From Cyanobacteriota bacterium (GTDB taxonomy: Bacteria; Cyanobacteriota; Cyanobacteriia; CACIAM-69d), in NCBI GenBank assembly GCA_022402445.1, contig JAKRSF010000010.1, forward strand, positions 248,001 to 312,000: 64,000 nt of DNA, written 5' to 3'. The notes under the pieces were generated by a model that ran no database searches, was not told where the DNA came from, and saw only the letters and a list, made by a program, of their open reading frames with translations. Each line of letters opens with the position of its first letter. Position 1 is the first letter of the stretch. The position numbers and the translations under genes are program-made. This document shows positions 26,646 through 37,485 of the stretch, piece after piece.

Positions 26646-27545
26646 TTAGGGGGCCATCAGGGCGATCGCCTGGTCGAGGAACCACCGACCGGCGAGGGAA
26701 TGGCCGTGGCCGTCGAGGGGGGGCGACCAAACCGCGATCGCGCCGTGGTGGGGATGGGCGGCGAGGATGAGGCCGCTGACGCCGGATTTGGCATACCAGC
26801 CGGTGGCTTGGAAAAAGCGCGGCGAGTCTTCGTAGAGGCCGCCCATGGCGAGGGTGGTGCGTAAAAAGGCTTCGTCGGCGGTCTGGGGGAAGGGCCGTCG
26901 CGGGGCGATCCATTGCAATCCCAGGTGGGCGAGGGCGATCGCGTCGGCGGCGAGGCAGCAGATGCGGTTATAGGTGGCGATCGCGGCGGTCGGGTCGGGG
27001 CAGTGGCCTGCGGCGGCGAGGGTTTGGGCGATCGCCCGGTTGCGGCTGTTGGGGGTTGCCTGGACGGAGGCGAGGGTGTCGTGATCCAGATGCACCGTCA
27101 CATCGGCCCCACCCTGGGTTTCGAGCCAGTGGGCGAACCGATCGCCGCGATCGACCGCACCGCGACCGGGCAGTTGGGCACACAGGGCGATCGCGCCGCT
27201 GTTGAGGCAGCTATTGCGGGGGGTGCCCCCATCGGCCCGGAGCTGTTCGAGGGAATGGTAGGGCAATTTTGAAGGGCGCGCCCCCAGCCACTGGCGCAGG
27301 CGATCGCCCTCCCCCAGGTGCAGCAAATAGGCCAGGGCAAAGGGTTTGATGACGCTCATCAGGGGCACGGGCCGGTGGATGGCCCCCGTACTCCAGATCC
27401 GCTGGGTGCGATCGCGCGGCCACCACACGGCGGCAAAGGCTTGGCGATCCACCTGGGCCAGATGGGGAATGTAGGTGGGCAAACTCCCGGCAATCCGCGC
27501 GCGATCGCGGGCCTGCTGGGCCAGGGCGTCTAAGCTGCTCTCCAT
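26646..27545 (-). CDS. Glutaminase (GlsA family, divergent)
   Basis: The family hydrolyses glutamine to glutamate and ammonia using a beta-lactamase-like Ser-x-x-Lys site. The 299-residue protein has PLMSVIKPFALAYLL (SVIK as the SxxK motif), SLEQLRADGGTPRNSCLNSG (compare the PRNP.INAG motif) and GWYAKSGVSGLILAA near the end. It is clearly more diverged than typical GlsA, so substrate is not certain. The start at 27545 (MESSLDALAQQ) is preferred; ATG 27575 is an alternative. Confidence 0.82.
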   Translation of the reverse strand: MESSLDALAQQARDRARIAGSLPTYIPHLAQVDRQAFAAVWWPRDRTQRIWSTGAIHRPVPLMSVIKPFALAYLLHLGEGDRLRQWLGARPSKLPYHSLEQLRADGGTPRNSCLNSGAIALCAQLPGRGAVDRGDRFAHWLETQGGADVTVHLDHDTLASVQATPNSRNRAIAQTLAAAGHCPDPTAAIATYNRICCLAADAIALAHLGLQWIAPRRPFPQTADEAFLRTTLAMGGLYEDSPRFFQATGWYAKSGVSGLILAAHPHHGAIAVWSPPLDGHGHSLAGRWFLDQAIALMAP

Positions 27546-27663
27546 CGCCTCCACCCCCTCCCAACCCCAGGTCATGGCCTAGGGAATCGATGACATCAAG
27601 CTACGGCATTAGGCTGCGAAATCTAGGCGACGAAATCTAGGCAATGGCCTCCGCGATCGCCCC

Positions 27664-27990
27664 CTAGCCGCAGCAGGGATCGACGCCCAAGCGGCACATC
27701 AGCAGATCGCTGATGGCATTGGCCACCGCAAACTCGCCAAAAAAACTTTCCGTAAAATCAAAGCCGCGCATTTCCATCACGATCGCCAGCACCAGGGAGC
27801 CCAGGTCATTTTCCCCCTCCATCCGCTGCCGCACGTAGGCTTGGGCCGCCTTTTGGGCGATGGTGGCATTGATGGCCTCGGGGATATATTCGCGATCGAG
27901 CCAGTCGAGGAGCGTCGCCTCGAGCCACTCCCGCTCCTGTTGCACATCGTCGGGGGGCGGTAGGGTGATGGGGGGAATGGGTTCGGCCAT
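27664..27990 (-). CDS. Conserved cyanobacterial protein of unknown function
   Basis: The 108-residue acidic protein contains EREWLEATLLDWLDREYIPE, AAQAYVRQRMEGENDLGSLV and FFGEFAVANAISDLLMCRLG, ending DPCCG. I recall highly similar proteins in most cyanobacteria with no assigned function. It is soluble and helical. It stands alone, about 120 bases from the glutaminase gene that follows it on the same strand. Confidence 0.72.
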   Translation of the reverse strand: MAEPIPPITLPPPDDVQQEREWLEATLLDWLDREYIPEAINATIAQKAAQAYVRQRMEGENDLGSLVLAIVMEMRGFDFTESFFGEFAVANAISDLLMCRLGVDPCCG

Positions 27991-28460
27991 GGACCTTGCT
28001 CCGGTCGCGGCGATCGCGGGGCAATCGCACTCGCTAAGATCAAGAAATCAATCGAGAAACGGGTCGAGGGCCGGACGATCGCACACCTCGGACACCGGGA
28101 CGGCGATGGACGGCGGCGAACCGCTCTAGATCGCTACTATAGCGAATCTTTCCCGGCCCATTCTAGACCCCAGCCGGGATTCTCCCGGTCCCCAACGGCC
28201 CGCCACAGTGTGGAAAAATTTAGTCATCCCGCGATCGACGTTTGGGCCGCAATCTTTCCTAAAAAATTCTCCCCACCTTTTCCCCAAACCCTCGATTGGC
28301 GCTGGATCCGTCCCCTGGTTCGTCCCGATGTTGTTCCCCCCGTGCCGGCCGCCGCGCCGTCGATCGCCCATGCCTCAGCCAAGACCCAAACCTAAGCCCT
28401 GGGATCGATTCGGAGGGCAGCCATGGCAAGAAAAGCAGTTCTGAGGAGGGCGGAGAGCCG
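27991..28460. other. Intergenic region upstream of aat
   Basis: No supported gene. A small palindrome TCGCTA-CTA-TAGCGA lies at 28130-28144. The frame of aat is open upstream to 28296 but without similarity, and the strong ribosome-binding region (GGAGGGCGGAGAG) sits just before 28461. Nothing else is recognised. Confidence 0.5.
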
Positions 28461-29072
28461 ATGAATATGGGGATGGGCGGGGCGATCGAGCGGGCGCGGT
28501 ATGACATTCCCGCGATTGTGGATGGATATGCCCGGGGCTTTTTTCTGATGGCGGATGAGGAGGGCAAGGATCTGGGCTGGTATTCCAGTCGCCAGCGGAC
28601 GCTCATTCCCCTCGACGATCGCTTCCGGTACCCGCGATCGCTGCGGCGGGTGCTCAATCAGGGGCGGTTCGCGATCGCCATTAACCGCGCGTTTCGATCG
28701 GTCGTGGAGGGGTGCGCCGCCCGCGAAACCACCTGGATTTCCGACGAACTCAAGGAAATTTATTGGGAATTGCACTGCGCCGGCTTTGCCCACAGTTTTG
28801 AAGCCTGGGACGGGGATGAGTTGGCGGGCGGCATTTTGGGCCTGACCATCGGCGGCGGCTTTGTGGGGGAATCCATGTTCTACCGGGTGCCCGATGCCTC
28901 GAAGGTGGCCCTGGTGAAGTTGGTGGAGCGCCTGCGCGATCGCGGCTTTTGCTTCTTCGATGCCCAGATGATGAACCCCCACCTGGAACGGTTCGGGGCC
29001 TATGTGGTGCGATCGCGCGACTACGACACCCTCCTGCGGGACGCCCGCGCCAACCCCCGCACCCTCGTCTAA
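28461..29072 (+). CDS. aat: Leucyl/phenylalanyl-tRNA-protein transferase
   Basis: Aat adds Leu or Phe to the N-terminus of proteins with basic N-termini, marking them for ClpS-ClpAP degradation. The 203-residue product has AINRAFRSVVEGCA, ETTWISDELKEIYWELH, GFAHSFEAWDGDELAGGILG and FVGESMFYRVPDASKVAL, the family core. It is compact: the usual first motif is reduced to GYARGFFLMADEEG and WYSSRQRTLIPLDDRF. Start at ATG 28461 follows GGAGGGCGGAG. Confidence 0.93.
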   Translation: MNMGMGGAIERARYDIPAIVDGYARGFFLMADEEGKDLGWYSSRQRTLIPLDDRFRYPRSLRRVLNQGRFAIAINRAFRSVVEGCAARETTWISDELKEIYWELHCAGFAHSFEAWDGDELAGGILGLTIGGGFVGESMFYRVPDASKVALVKLVERLRDRGFCFFDAQMMNPHLERFGAYVVRSRDYDTLLRDARANPRTLV

Positions 29073-29136
29073 TTCCAACGCCAGCGGGCCAGCGCCATGG
29101 GACAATCAAGCCCGTTGATATTCCCCAGGAGCCCCC

Positions 29137-30777
29137 GTGGACGATCGCGCCCCATCGCCGGTCGCACCCGCACCCGCCCAAGCCACCGCCCAACCCCCCG
29201 CCCGTGCCGCCGGTAAGGTCTATCTCGTGGGGGCCGGTCCCGGCAGCGGAGCCTATCTCACCCTGCGGGCGTGGGAACTGCTGGCCCAGGCGGAGGTGCT
29301 GATCTACGATGCCCTGGTCGATCGCGCCCTGCTCGATCGCGTCCCCGTGGCCTGCCAATGTATCGAAGTGGGCAAACGGGGGGGCCGCCCCTCCACCCAG
29401 CAACAGGCCATCGATCGCCTGCTGGTGGACCATTGCCAAGCCGGTCGGCTGGTGGTGCGCCTCAAGGGGGGCGATCCATTCGTCTTTGGCCGCAGTGCTT
29501 CTGAGATTCAGGCGTTGGCGGCGGCGGGCTGTCCCGTTGAGGTGGTTCCTGGCCTGTCGAGCGCGTTGGTGGCCCCGTTGGTGGCGGGCATTCCCCTGAC
29601 GGATCCGGTCCTGAGCCGCTGCTTCGCCGTCGCCAGCGCCCACGAGCCCGATGCCCTCAATTGGGAAGCCCTGGCCCAACTGGAGACGCTTGTGTTTTTG
29701 ATGGGGGGGCGATCGCTCGGCGTCATTGCGGAACGGCTGATGCGCTGTGGCAAACGGCCCGATACCCCCGTGGCGATCGTGCGATCGGCGGGGCAACCCC
29801 AGCAGCAGATCTGGATCGGCAACCTGGCTTCGATCGCGGTGCAGACGGCGGGCATTCGCCTGTCGCCAGCGGTGATCGTGGTGGGGGAGGTGGTTCATCT
29901 GCATCGTTACTTGGCGGTGGCGGCCCCCCCGATGCCCCTCGGCCCCGCCGCGCCCCTGTTTCAATCCTCCGGTGATCGACCCATGGAACCCTTGACTGGC
30001 CGTACGGTGTTGGTGACCCGCGCTGCGGGCCAAGCGGGATCGTTTGTGCAGCAACTGACGGCGGTGGGGGCGCGGGCCATTGAACTGCCGGCCCTGGAAA
30101 TTGGCCCGCCCACCAGTTGGGAGCCCCTGGACCGGGCGATCGCGGCGATCGAAACCTATGACTGGCTGATTCTGACCTCCGCCAATGGGGTCGAGGCGTT
30201 GCGCGATCGCCTGGCGATCGCGGGGCGGGATGTGCGCGCCTTGGCGACGGTCAAGATCGCCGTGGTGGGCCAAAAAACCGCCGATGCCCTGCAACAGTGC
30301 GGCCTTAGGCCCGATTTCATCCCCACGGACTTCATTGCCGATCGCCTCGCGGCGGAATTTCCCGAGGATCCGAGCGATCGCCGCATCCTCTTCCCCCGGG
30401 TGGAAACAGGGGGCCGGGACGTGCTGGTGCGAAATCTGCGCGATCGCGGCGCGATCGTCGATGAGGTGGCCGCCTACGAATCCCGCTGCCCCGCCGAGCT
30501 GGCCCCCGCCGCCCGCCAAGCCCTCGAAGCGCGCCAGGTGGATATCGTCACCTTTGCTAGCTCGAAAACCGCCCACAATTTCGCCCATCTGCTCCGGGCG
30601 ATCGATCGCGGCCACAACGGCAGCTTTGACCTGCTCCAGGGGGTGTGCATTGCCTCCATTGGCCCCCAAACCTCCGACGCCTGCCGCGAAGCCTTTGGCC
30701 GCGTGGATCTCGAAGCCGAAGAATATACCCTCGATGGCCTGCGCCGCGCGATCGTCACCTGGGTCAGCCAGCCCTGA
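29137..30777 (+). CDS. Fused uroporphyrinogen-III C-methyltransferase and uroporphyrinogen-III synthase
   Basis: The 546-residue protein joins CobA (about 27-265) to HemD (about 288-540). CobA is shown by VYLVGAGPGSGAYLTLRAW, VVRLKGGDPFVFGR and VPGLSSALVAPLVAGIPLT; it makes precorrin-2 for siroheme and cobalamin. HemD is shown by TVLVTRAAGQAGSFVQQL, LILTSANGVEAL and VDIVTFASSKTAHNF; it makes uroporphyrinogen III for all tetrapyrroles, including chlorophyll. The N-terminal 26 residues are Pro/Ala-rich. Start is GTG at 29137. The HemD half provides substrate for the CobA half. Confidence 0.93.
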   Translation: MDDRAPSPVAPAPAQATAQPPARAAGKVYLVGAGPGSGAYLTLRAWELLAQAEVLIYDALVDRALLDRVPVACQCIEVGKRGGRPSTQQQAIDRLLVDHCQAGRLVVRLKGGDPFVFGRSASEIQALAAAGCPVEVVPGLSSALVAPLVAGIPLTDPVLSRCFAVASAHEPDALNWEALAQLETLVFLMGGRSLGVIAERLMRCGKRPDTPVAIVRSAGQPQQQIWIGNLASIAVQTAGIRLSPAVIVVGEVVHLHRYLAVAAPPMPLGPAAPLFQSSGDRPMEPLTGRTVLVTRAAGQAGSFVQQLTAVGARAIELPALEIGPPTSWEPLDRAIAAIETYDWLILTSANGVEALRDRLAIAGRDVRALATVKIAVVGQKTADALQQCGLRPDFIPTDFIADRLAAEFPEDPSDRRILFPRVETGGRDVLVRNLRDRGAIVDEVAAYESRCPAELAPAARQALEARQVDIVTFASSKTAHNFAHLLRAIDRGHNGSFDLLQGVCIASIGPQTSDACREAFGRVDLEAEEYTLDGLRRAIVTWVSQP

Positions 30778-30840
30778 GGCTCCCTCTATGGGATGATGGG
30801 GAACAACGTAAAAATCCCGTAATAATAGCGTTTAAGACCT

Positions 30841-31179
30841 ATGGCGGTTATCCAATTCATTCGCGGCATTGACGAGGAAGTGATCCCCGACGTGCGGCTC
30901 ACCCGGTCCAAGGATGGTCAAACCGGCCGCGCAACCTTCTATTTCGCAGATCCGAAGTCGTTGCCCCAGTCCGTGTCCCAGGAAATCCAGGGCATGTACA
31001 TGATCGACGAGGAGGGGGAACTGGTGACCCGTGAGGTGAATGCCAAGTTTGTCAACGGGCAGCCGGCGGGCCTGGAAGCGTTCTACTCCATGAAAACCCC
31101 GGCGGCCTGGGATCGGTTCATGCGCTTTATGGAGCGCTATGCCCAGAAGAATGGCCTAGGGTTCTCGAAGTCCGAGTAG
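30841..31179 (+). CDS. psb28: Photosystem II assembly protein Psb28
   Basis: Psb28 binds PSII assembly intermediates (RC47) on the cytoplasmic side and helps chlorophyll-protein assembly. The 112-residue protein has [53 protein letters not shown] and [13 protein letters not shown], all characteristic. It lies 63 bases after the cobA-hemD fusion on the same strand, a sensible tetrapyrrole neighbourhood; the AT-rich gap may hold its own promoter. Confidence 0.97.
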   Translation: MAVIQFIRGIDEEVIPDVRLTRSKDGQTGRATFYFADPKSLPQSVSQEIQGMYMIDEEGELVTREVNAKFVNGQPAGLEAFYSMKTPAAWDRFMRFMERYAQKNGLGFSKSE

Positions 31180-31200
31180 GGAATTGAATCGATCAACCCC

Positions 31201-31230
31201 GTAGGGGCGGGGTCCCCCCGCCCAGCCCCC
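31201..31230 (+). repeat. 30-base dispersed palindromic repeat, copy 1
   Basis: GTAGGGGCGGGGTCCCCCCG followed by CCCAGCCCCC. It can fold into a short GC hairpin. It is nearly identical to the copy at 39946-39975 read on the other strand and shares the GTAGGGG(N2)GGGT framework with the copy at 31336-31365. Confidence 0.65.
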
Positions 31231-31335
31231 TCCAGCCCAGCCGCGCCCCGTTTCACCCCGCCCCATGCCGGTTTGCCCTGGCCTGTTCCGCGATCGCTGC
31301 TATGCCCAAGGTTGACTGGGTTCGGGGTGGCCGGT

Positions 31336-31365
31336 GGGGCAGGGTTGGGAGACCCAACCCCTACG
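31336..31365 (-). repeat. 30-base dispersed palindromic repeat, copy 2 (variant)
   Basis: Read on the minus strand it starts CGTAGGGGTTGGGTCTCCCA and continues ACCCTGCCCC. The arms GGGTTGGG/CCCAACCC form an 8-bp hairpin. Same layout as copies 1 and 3 but with TT/AA in the arms where those have CG/CG, a compensatory change that keeps pairing. Confidence 0.6.
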
Positions 31366-31499
31366 GTGATGGAATTGATCATGGGATTGATGACGGTATT
31401 GATGGTGGCCTTGGGGAATCGGTGACGCAATCCAAGGGCCGTTAAGAATTACGCCACGATAAATCATCTGGTCAAACTCAAGCCGGTTTGGAGGTGCCC

Positions 31500-32024
31500 A
31501 TGGCCGCCCCACCCCCCATCGTTCCCCATCCGGATCCCGCCGGACCGTTGCCGTCGCTGCCCTGTGGGGTGATTACGGTGAGCGATACGCGCACCCTGGC
31601 GGACGATCGCAGCGGCCAGGTGATTGTGGATGCTTTGGCGGCGGCGGGCCATGCAATTTTGGAGCGGGTGGTGCTGCGGGATGAACCCACGGCGATCGCG
31701 GCGACGGTGGCCGAGTGGGTGGCGCGGGGGAATTTGACGGCGATTTTGCTGACGGGGGGGACGGGCCTCGCCCCGAGGGATACGACCTATGAGGCGATCG
31801 CGGGGCTGCTGGATCGGGAAATTCCGGGGTTTGGGGAACTGTTCCGATCGCTGAGTTTTCAGGAAATTGGGTCGCGGGCCATGGCGTCGCGGGCGGTGGC
31901 GGGGGTGCGCGATCGCACCTTGATTTTTTCCATGCCCGGTTCCGCTAAAGCCTGTCGGCTGGCGATGGAGGCGCTGATTCTGCCGGAGCTAGTTCACCTG
32001 AGTCGGCTCCTGGGGGGCAGCTAG
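31500..32024 (+). CDS. moaB: Molybdenum cofactor biosynthesis protein MoaB/Mog family
   Basis: The family adenylates molybdopterin before molybdenum insertion. The 174-residue protein has CGVITVSDTRTLADDRSGQV, ILLTGGTGLAPRDTTYEA (the MPT-binding motif) and ALIFSMPGS-like TLIFSMPGSAKACR. ATG 31500 follows GGAGG at a normal distance. Its last 36 bases overlap the 3' end of the converging SLH-lipoprotein gene. Confidence 0.92.
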   Translation: MAAPPPIVPHPDPAGPLPSLPCGVITVSDTRTLADDRSGQVIVDALAAAGHAILERVVLRDEPTAIAATVAEWVARGNLTAILLTGGTGLAPRDTTYEAIAGLLDREIPGFGELFRSLSFQEIGSRAMASRAVAGVRDRTLIFSMPGSAKACRLAMEALILPELVHLSRLLGGS

Positions 32025-32945
32025 GGCGTCCTGGGCGGAAATGCCCTGGTTTTCGAGGCCGAAATACCACAGGGCCGCCGCCGCTTCGGCATGGGTCACC
32101 GTGGCCTTCGGTTGCAGGAGGGTCGTAAACCCAAAGGCCCGCCGCACGTTGGACAGTTCGCCGTTTTGGTGGTCCGCCGCGATCGCCCGCAGGGCCGACG
32201 GGTCAATCTTGGCGGCGTCCTGAAAACCCCAGGATTTTTGGATCGTATCCACCGTGGCGATGGGCAAATTCTGCCGCCAATCGAGGGGCACTTTCCAGGT
32301 GAGCAGGGTTTCGCGGGTCAGGGGGGCATCGGGCCGAAAGTCCGTCGGGCCACCGGCTCCGGCCAGGGGGCTGGGGAGGATGCCCGCTTCGGCGAGCCCT
32401 TGGATGGTGGCAAAGTCGCGATCGCCCGTGGGCACGTCCTTAAAAATCGCCGTCGCATTGGGGCGGGCGGGGCGCAGGGCTTCGGCGGGGCGGTTTTCGT
32501 AGAGGCGGTTGTGGGTCGCCAGCAGCCAGCGGGCAAAGGTGCGGCGGCTGATGGGGCGGTTCGGCTCAAACCCTAGGGCCGTTTTGGCGTCGGCCCCTTC
32601 CGCGATCGCCAGGGTGCCCAGGGCCGCCCAGTCCTTCAGGTAGGGCCGCAGGGGGTCCGGGGCCGCCGCGATCGCCCCTTCGAGATCCGTCGCCGTCGCT
32701 GGGGCCGTTCCCGTTTCCGTTGTTGGGGGAGTCGGGGTGGGTGTCGCTGGGGCCGTTGATCCGGGCTCCGGTGATGGGCTCGGAACCGGCGTGGGCGTGC
32801 CTTCGGGGGCTGGGGATGCCACCAGACGCGGATCCGGCGCGAGGGAATTTTGCAGCCGCTCCGCCAATGGCCCCCCCGCACAGCCGCTCAGCAGCACCGC
32901 GATCGCACCCACACCCCATGGAACCCAAAAATAACGAATCTTCAT
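31989..32945 (-). CDS. SLH-domain lipoprotein
   Basis: The 318-residue product has a lipoprotein signal, MKIRYFWVPWGVGAIAVLLS then GC at residue 22 (lipobox LLSGC). A Pro/Thr/Ser-rich linker (about 40-90) leads to SLH-like segments: WAALGTLAI, NRPISRRTFARWLLATHNRL, FKDVPTGDRDFATIQGLAEA, FRPDAPLTRETLLTWK and ATVTHAEAAAALWYFG. It is expected at the outer or plasma membrane surface bound to the wall. Relatives occur widely in cyanobacteria. Its 3' end overlaps moaB by 36 bases. Confidence 0.83.
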   Translation of the reverse strand: MKIRYFWVPWGVGAIAVLLSGCAGGPLAERLQNSLAPDPRLVASPAPEGTPTPVPSPSPEPGSTAPATPTPTPPTTETGTAPATATDLEGAIAAAPDPLRPYLKDWAALGTLAIAEGADAKTALGFEPNRPISRRTFARWLLATHNRLYENRPAEALRPARPNATAIFKDVPTGDRDFATIQGLAEAGILPSPLAGAGGPTDFRPDAPLTRETLLTWKVPLDWRQNLPIATVDTIQKSWGFQDAAKIDPSALRAIAADHQNGELSNVRRAFGFTTLLQPKATVTHAEAAAALWYFGLENQGISAQDALAAPQEPTQVN

Positions 32946-33078
32946 TGCCCCCAGACTTCAACGCGCTTGTACAACATCACAAAACCGTCCGCCGCCACCG
33001 ATCCTAGCCGTTGCCCATGGGGGAACTTAGCCCCTGGCTCCTGGCGTTTGGGCCGTAGCTAATTGGCCCCTGATCCCG

Positions 33079-33585
33079 CTAAATTGGCTTGACTATGGTA
33101 TTAATCGGCGGCGCGCAATAGACACAGAGTTCATTGGCAATACTAACCGCTTCCTCAGGGGTTTTATCGAGATACATGGCCGTCAGGGCGAAATATTCCC
33201 CCGCCCCGATCGCACTGAACTCATTGATCTTTTCCACGAGATAGCTATCGCAAATCCGAAAAACTTCCCCCTCAATGCCAATCAAATACTCATTGCGCTT
33301 GCCGAAGGAACTGTCTTTGCTGGTGGCCCAGCTATAGAATTCCACCATGAAATCCAGCACCGACTCCACCGTTGCGGCGGCGGGCTTGTGGTTGCGGGCA
33401 AAGATTTGCATGAAGCTGAGTTCCATAATCAGCCCCACGCCACCAATGACCAGATCATTGACTTCAAATAATTTGCCCCGCTCGTCGGTCACGCGGGAGG
33501 TTTCCCGTAAATGGCCGCTCACGCGGATGCTATCGGAGGCGAACACGAGGCGATCAGAATATTTACGGGCGGCGACAACGCTCAT
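33079..33585 (-). CDS. Proteasome/HslV-like Ntn hydrolase
   Basis: The 168-residue protein resembles proteasome beta subunits and HslV. After removal of Met1 the N-terminus is Ser1 (SVVAARKYSDRLVFASD), with Asp exactly at position 17, and Lys37 (ERGKLFEV) in the place of the conserved proteasome Lys33. The C-terminal half (YLIGIEGEVF, FSAIGAGEYFALTAMYLDKT, PEEAVSIANELCVYC) matches the fold's characteristic GSG...YA and helix pair. The nucleophile would therefore be Ser rather than Thr. No HslU-type ATPase is adjacent. Partner and substrate unknown. Confidence 0.8.
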   Translation of the reverse strand: MSVVAARKYSDRLVFASDSIRVSGHLRETSRVTDERGKLFEVNDLVIGGVGLIMELSFMQIFARNHKPAAATVESVLDFMVEFYSWATSKDSSFGKRNEYLIGIEGEVFRICDSYLVEKINEFSAIGAGEYFALTAMYLDKTPEEAVSIANELCVYCAPPINTIVKPI

Positions 33586-33698
33586 GGGCAGTGGCAGTGG
33601 GATTGGGCGGCTGCAAAGGGGGCAACTTGGGGCAGGGCCTTTCGAGTTTAGCGACTGATCGCGGGAACCGCCGCCCGAGTTGCGCGTAATTTAAAGTC

Positions 33699-34304
33699 CT
33701 AGCAGGCCCCTAACATTGCTGCCACCGCGATCGCGCGATCGGGCATGGCAACGGGCGCGATCATCTCGCCAGCCTCGACGGTCAGTTTAGTGCGATAGCC
33801 ACTGTCGCTGGGGTCGCGGTAGACCTCCACGAGGTTGGCCGCCAGGTCCACCAGCCAATATTCGCGAATCCCCGCGATCGCGTAGAGCGGCCCCTTGGTG
33901 TCGCGATCGAACCGCACCGTCGTCTCCGCCACTTCTACGATTAGCAACACGTCTTCGGGGGTTGGGTGGCTGTTGCCATAAAAATCGGCGCGTGGGGCCA
34001 GCAAGGCCACATCCGGCTGTGGCAGGCTGCGATCATTCAACCGCACGGAATTTTGGATGCTGACGACTGCGGCATCCCCAGCGGCTCGACCCAACAGGCG
34101 GTTCAGGCGATTGACGCAACCGGCGTGGCGGGCTCCGATGGGTGACATTTCGACGATCGCTCCTTCAATCAGTTCCGTGCGGGTCTCCGGTGGCAGAATG
34201 CCGACTTCGTACATGCGCTGGAAATCGGCCACCGCAAATGGGTAGACGCGCGGAATGTCGGCGCGATCGCGATCAACTGTCGGAGGCAGGTCGAGGCGGG
34301 CCAT
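33699..34304 (-). CDS. Uma2 family (DUF820) PD-(D/E)XK nuclease-like protein
   Basis: The 201-residue protein belongs to a family greatly expanded in cyanobacteria. Typical segments are RTELIEGAIVEMSPIG, QNSVRLNDRSLPQPDVALL (Asp ligand), LLIVEVAETTVRFDRDTKG (Glu-x-Glu with a later Lys) and YAIAGIREYWLVDL. The fold is restriction-endonuclease-like but biochemical function is not established. It is transcribed alone. Confidence 0.9.
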   Translation of the reverse strand: MARLDLPPTVDRDRADIPRVYPFAVADFQRMYEVGILPPETRTELIEGAIVEMSPIGARHAGCVNRLNRLLGRAAGDAAVVSIQNSVRLNDRSLPQPDVALLAPRADFYGNSHPTPEDVLLIVEVAETTVRFDRDTKGPLYAIAGIREYWLVDLAANLVEVYRDPSDSGYRTKLTVEAGEMIAPVAMPDRAIAVAAMLGAC

Positions 34305-34436
34305 GGTTGGGTTTCCCTCGGACGAATGGCAGCGATTGGTTCAATTGTGCGCGATCGCGGGCGATCGCGCCGGAATCTTGGGCCATGGGGCGGGGGATTT
34401 AGCGCGGCCCTAGAGTCGTTCTAGAGTAGGGGGTAG

Positions 34437-36695
<2,259 letters not shown>

Positions 36696-36705
36696 GCCCT
36701 GATCC

Positions 36706-37485
36706 CTAAAGCGCCCGTTCCCGCAGTTGCCCGTCTTCCATATAGGCAATGCGATCGGCCACATCCACAATGCGCGGATCGTGGGTGACGATCACCACCG
36801 TCGCCCCGTCCTCCTTCGCCAAACCGTGCAGCAAATCCATCACCGCATGGCCGCTGTGGGCATCGAGGGCCGCCGTCGGTTCATCCGCAAACACCAGCGG
36901 CGGATTGGCCGCCAACGCCCGCGCGATCGCCACCCGCTGCTTCTGGCCCCCCGATAGCTGCTTAGGCAAACTCGATGCCTTATCCGACAGCCCCACGCGA
37001 TCGAGCAACTCCCCGGCCATCCGCCGCGCCGATCGCCCCGGAATCCCCTTCAAATTCAGGGCCACCTCCACATTCTCTTGGGCCGTCAGGGCCGGGAACA
37101 AATTAAACCCCTGAAAAATAAAGCCAATATGCTCCAGGCGGAACCGCGCCAACTGGCGGCCATCCATCCCCGTAATCTCCTGACCCATCAGCTCCACCGA
37201 GCCCCCCGTCGGCGTCAGAATACCCGCCAAAATCGACAGCAGCGTCGTCTTGCCAGACCCCGACGGCCCCATCAAAAGCTGCACCTCCCCCCGGCGGACC
37301 TCCAGATCCACCCCCTGCAACACCTGCACCTCCTGCCCCCAGGAGCGATAGCTCATCTCAACCCGGCGGGCAGACACCACCACCTCGCACGGGGCATCCG
37401 GGGCCGCAGTCCGGGCCGTTGCAACCCGACTAGCGCGCCTCTGGGAAACAGGTCTGGTGGCCGAACCAATGGAAAAAACAGTCAT
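36706..37485 (-). CDS. DevA-like ABC transporter ATP-binding protein
   Basis: About 259 residues with Walker A GPSGSGKTT, Q-loop IFQGFNLFPALT, signature LSGGQKQRVAIARALA, Walker B LVFADEPTAALD and His in VIVTHDPRI. This places it in the MacB/LolD/DevA group of exporter ATPases. An unconserved N-terminal extension of about 35 residues (rich in Arg/Ala) precedes VVVSARRVEMSYRS. Start could be 37485 or 37506. A DevC-like permease gene is upstream on the same strand; DevB, the membrane-fusion partner, is not adjacent. The export substrate is unknown; in heterocyst formers DevBCA exports glycolipid. Confidence 0.88.
   Translation of the reverse strand: MTVFSIGSATRPVSQRRASRVATARTAAPDAPCEVVVSARRVEMSYRSWGQEVQVLQGVDLEVRRGEVQLLMGPSGSGKTTLLSILAGILTPTGGSVELMGQEITGMDGRQLARFRLEHIGFIFQGFNLFPALTAQENVEVALNLKGIPGRSARRMAGELLDRVGLSDKASSLPKQLSGGQKQRVAIARALAANPPLVFADEPTAALDAHSGHAVMDLLHGLAKEDGATVVIVTHDPRIVDVADRIAYMEDGQLRERAL

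Larger units (their letters stand above)
31180..31499. other. Intergenic region with two dispersed repeats
   Basis: No gene. Two copies of a 30-base palindromic repeat family lie here in opposite orientations (31201-31230 and 31336-31365). The last 60 bases before moaB are AT-richer and may hold its promoter; GGAGG at 31490-31494 is the moaB ribosome-binding site. Confidence 0.6.
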
